Shown here: one piece after another, positions 62,859-64,000 of the stretch
Layout: every line of letters starts with the position of its first letter
Position numbering within the stretch: position 1 is the stretch's first letter
From: Lachnospiraceae bacterium
GTDB lineage: Bacteria; Bacillota; Clostridia; Lachnospirales; Lachnospiraceae
DNA length: 64,000 bases
Assembly: GCA_015056865.1 (NCBI GenBank)
Contig: SVFM01000005.1
Coordinates: 1-64,000, forward strand
Direction of reading: 5' to 3'
Program-made: the position numbers and the translations under genes
Notes under the pieces: model-generated
Seen by the model: the letters and a program-made list of their open reading frames with translations, nothing else
Told to the model about the DNA's origin: nothing
Databases searched by the model: none

Positions 62859-64000
62859 ATGATAAGACTGGACAAGTATTTGTGTGATATGGGGAAGGGT
62901 ACCCGCAGTGAAGTCCGTACGCTGATCAAAAGGGGGCTGGTATGCGTTGGAGACCTATGCATCACAAAGCCGGAACACAAATTTGATGAGAATACAGAGC
63001 AGGTTACATTAAGCGGTCAACCGCTTGTTTATCAAAAATATCATTACTATATGTTAAACAAACCGGCAGGAGTGGTTTCAGCCACCAGAGATCAGATTTC
63101 CCAAACCGTTCTGGAACTGCTGGGCAATCCGGAATGTAAGAATCTTTTTCCTGTAGGACGATTGGACAAAGATACAGAGGGACTTTTGTTGATCACCAAT
63201 GATGGTCCTCTGGCACATGAACTGCTTTCCCCCAAAAAACATGTGAACAAAACCTATCTGGTACAGACAGAAACCGAACTTTCCGATGAAGATGTAAAAT
63301 GTCTGGAAGAAGGCGTGGACATTGGTGAAGAACAGTTGACCTTGCCTGCTCAGGTAGAGGTGTTGTCACCAAAGGAAATGCTGCTGACCATACGGGAAGG
63401 CAAGTACCATCAGATCAAACGTATGCTGCAGGCAGTTGATAATCAAGTGTGCTATTTAAAACGCCTATCTATGGGATCCTTGCGACTGGATGAAACCTTA
63501 GCACCGGGAGAATTTCGAACACTAACTGAACAAGAGATAGAGGCGCTTAAGAATTCTCCGAGCAATATGATGCAGGATATCAAAGCAGTTATCTTTGATT
63601 TGGACGGAACACTGGTAGATTCCATGTGGATGTGGTATGATATTGATGTGGAATATCTGGGAAGGTATGGGCTGGCATGCCCGGATGATCTGCAGATTTG
63701 CATTGAAGGTATGAGTTTTCAAGAGACGGCAGTTTATTTTAAACAGCGCTTCGCACTTCCTGATTCTTTGGAACAGATCAAGGCAGATTGGAATCAGATG
63801 GCCTGGGATAAATACCTTCGCCAGGTTCCGTTAAAAGAGGGTGTTTATGAATTTTTATGTCATTGCAGAGAAAATGGTATTCTGCTTGGCATCGCCACCA
63901 GTAATTCCAGAGAACTGGTAGAAAATATCGCTGAGGTTCATGGGCTGAATGAATTTTTTGGTTGTATTATGACTGGCAGTGATGTAAAAAAGGGCAAACC
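62859..64000 (+). CDS. RsuA-type pseudouridine synthase fused to HAD phosphatase (cut by window edge)
   Basis: I translated the frame by hand: 380 codons without stop from the ATG at 62859 to the window edge. Residues 1-60 are an S4 RNA-binding domain (MIRLDKYLCDMGKGTRSEV). Residues 65-235 are the RsuA/RluE catalytic domain with active-site Asp in VGRLDKDTEGLLLITNDG and GKYHQIKRML near its end. After a short link (EALKNSPSNMMQ) a HAD hydrolase starts (VIFDLDGTLVDSM, motif I; IATSNS, motif II; the motif III region is reached at the edge). RsuA modifies U516 of 16S rRNA. The HAD part resembles beta-phosphoglucomutase-like phosphatases. AGAAAGG lies 10 bases before the ATG. Confidence 0.88.
   Translation, partial: MIRLDKYLCDMGKGTRSEVRTLIKRGLVCVGDLCITKPEHKFDENTEQVTLSGQPLVYQKYHYYMLNKPAGVVSATRDQISQTVLELLGNPECKNLFPVGRLDKDTEGLLLITNDGPLAHELLSPKKHVNKTYLVQTETELSDEDVKCLEEGVDIGEEQLTLPAQVEVLSPKEMLLTIREGKYHQIKRMLQAVDNQVCYLKRLSMGSLRLDETLAPGEFRTLTEQEIEALKNSPSNMMQDIKAVIFDLDGTLVDSMWMWYDIDVEYLGRYGLACPDDLQICIEGMSFQETAVYFKQRFALPDSLEQIKADWNQMAWDKYLRQVPLKEGVYEFLCHCRENGILLGIATSNSRELVENIAEVHGLNEFFGCIMTGSDVKKGK

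Overview
The window looks like the chromosome of a spore-forming Clostridia bacterium, most likely a gut Lachnospiraceae. The reasons are strong AGGAGG-type ribosome binding sites, sporulation genes (ytfI/DUF2953, gerW, ylbJ), a zinc-ribbon L28, CUT1 sugar transporters without their own ATPase, and the typical recG / topoisomerase / rsmD / coaD block. No rRNA, tRNA, CRISPR array or insertion sequence was seen, and no gene-free stretch exceeds about 250 bases.

Region 1 (1-11.6 kb) is a sugar locus with accessory genes. On the minus strand, an AraC regulator, an ADP-ribosylglycohydrolase-family protein, a GH20-like hydrolase and L-rhamnose isomerase (cut by the window edge) read leftward. A GH127 beta-L-arabinofuranosidase reads divergently from the AraC gene. 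Then follow an amino-acid permease, a neutral-ceramidase-fold hydrolase, an esterase and two small membrane proteins.

Region 2 (11.6-30.8 kb) is mostly housekeeping: a lipoprotein, cobalamin-dependent methionine synthase (frameshifted in its N-terminus), and a branched-chain amino-acid block. That block reads ilvB, two tandem ilvN genes, ilvC, leuC and leuD, with a second ceramidase-fold gene between ilvC and leuC. After it come a MATE exporter, ruvAB, zapA, a U32 peptidase, a Nudix hydrolase, ytfI, gerW, a pair of microcompartment shell genes with no enzymes nearby, and rpmB.

Region 3 (31-51.6 kb) is an AT-richer accessory island inserted between rpmB and the asp23-fakA-recG operon, which are neighbours in Bacillus subtilis. 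It encodes an SGNH esterase, a GH20-like enzyme with an N-terminal repeat module, a GH109-like NAD-dependent glycosidase, a YesM/YesN-type two-component system, two pairs of CUT1 permeases, two solute-binding proteins (one fused to carbohydrate-binding-like modules), an NHL/TPR membrane protein, a Yip1-family protein and a DUF5696 membrane protein. Three of its promoters share a direct repeat (GTCGG-type half sites 19 bases apart) at a fixed distance from the -10 box. This suggests one regulon that senses, imports and degrades an acetylated, probably amino-sugar-containing glycan. It is my best candidate for an undescribed system.

Region 4 (51.7-64 kb) is housekeeping: asp23, fakA, recG, a type IIA topoisomerase pair (ParE/ParC-like), rsmD, coaD, a coiled-coil protein, ylbJ, and, at the right edge, an uninterrupted fusion of an RsuA-type pseudouridine synthase to a HAD phosphatase.
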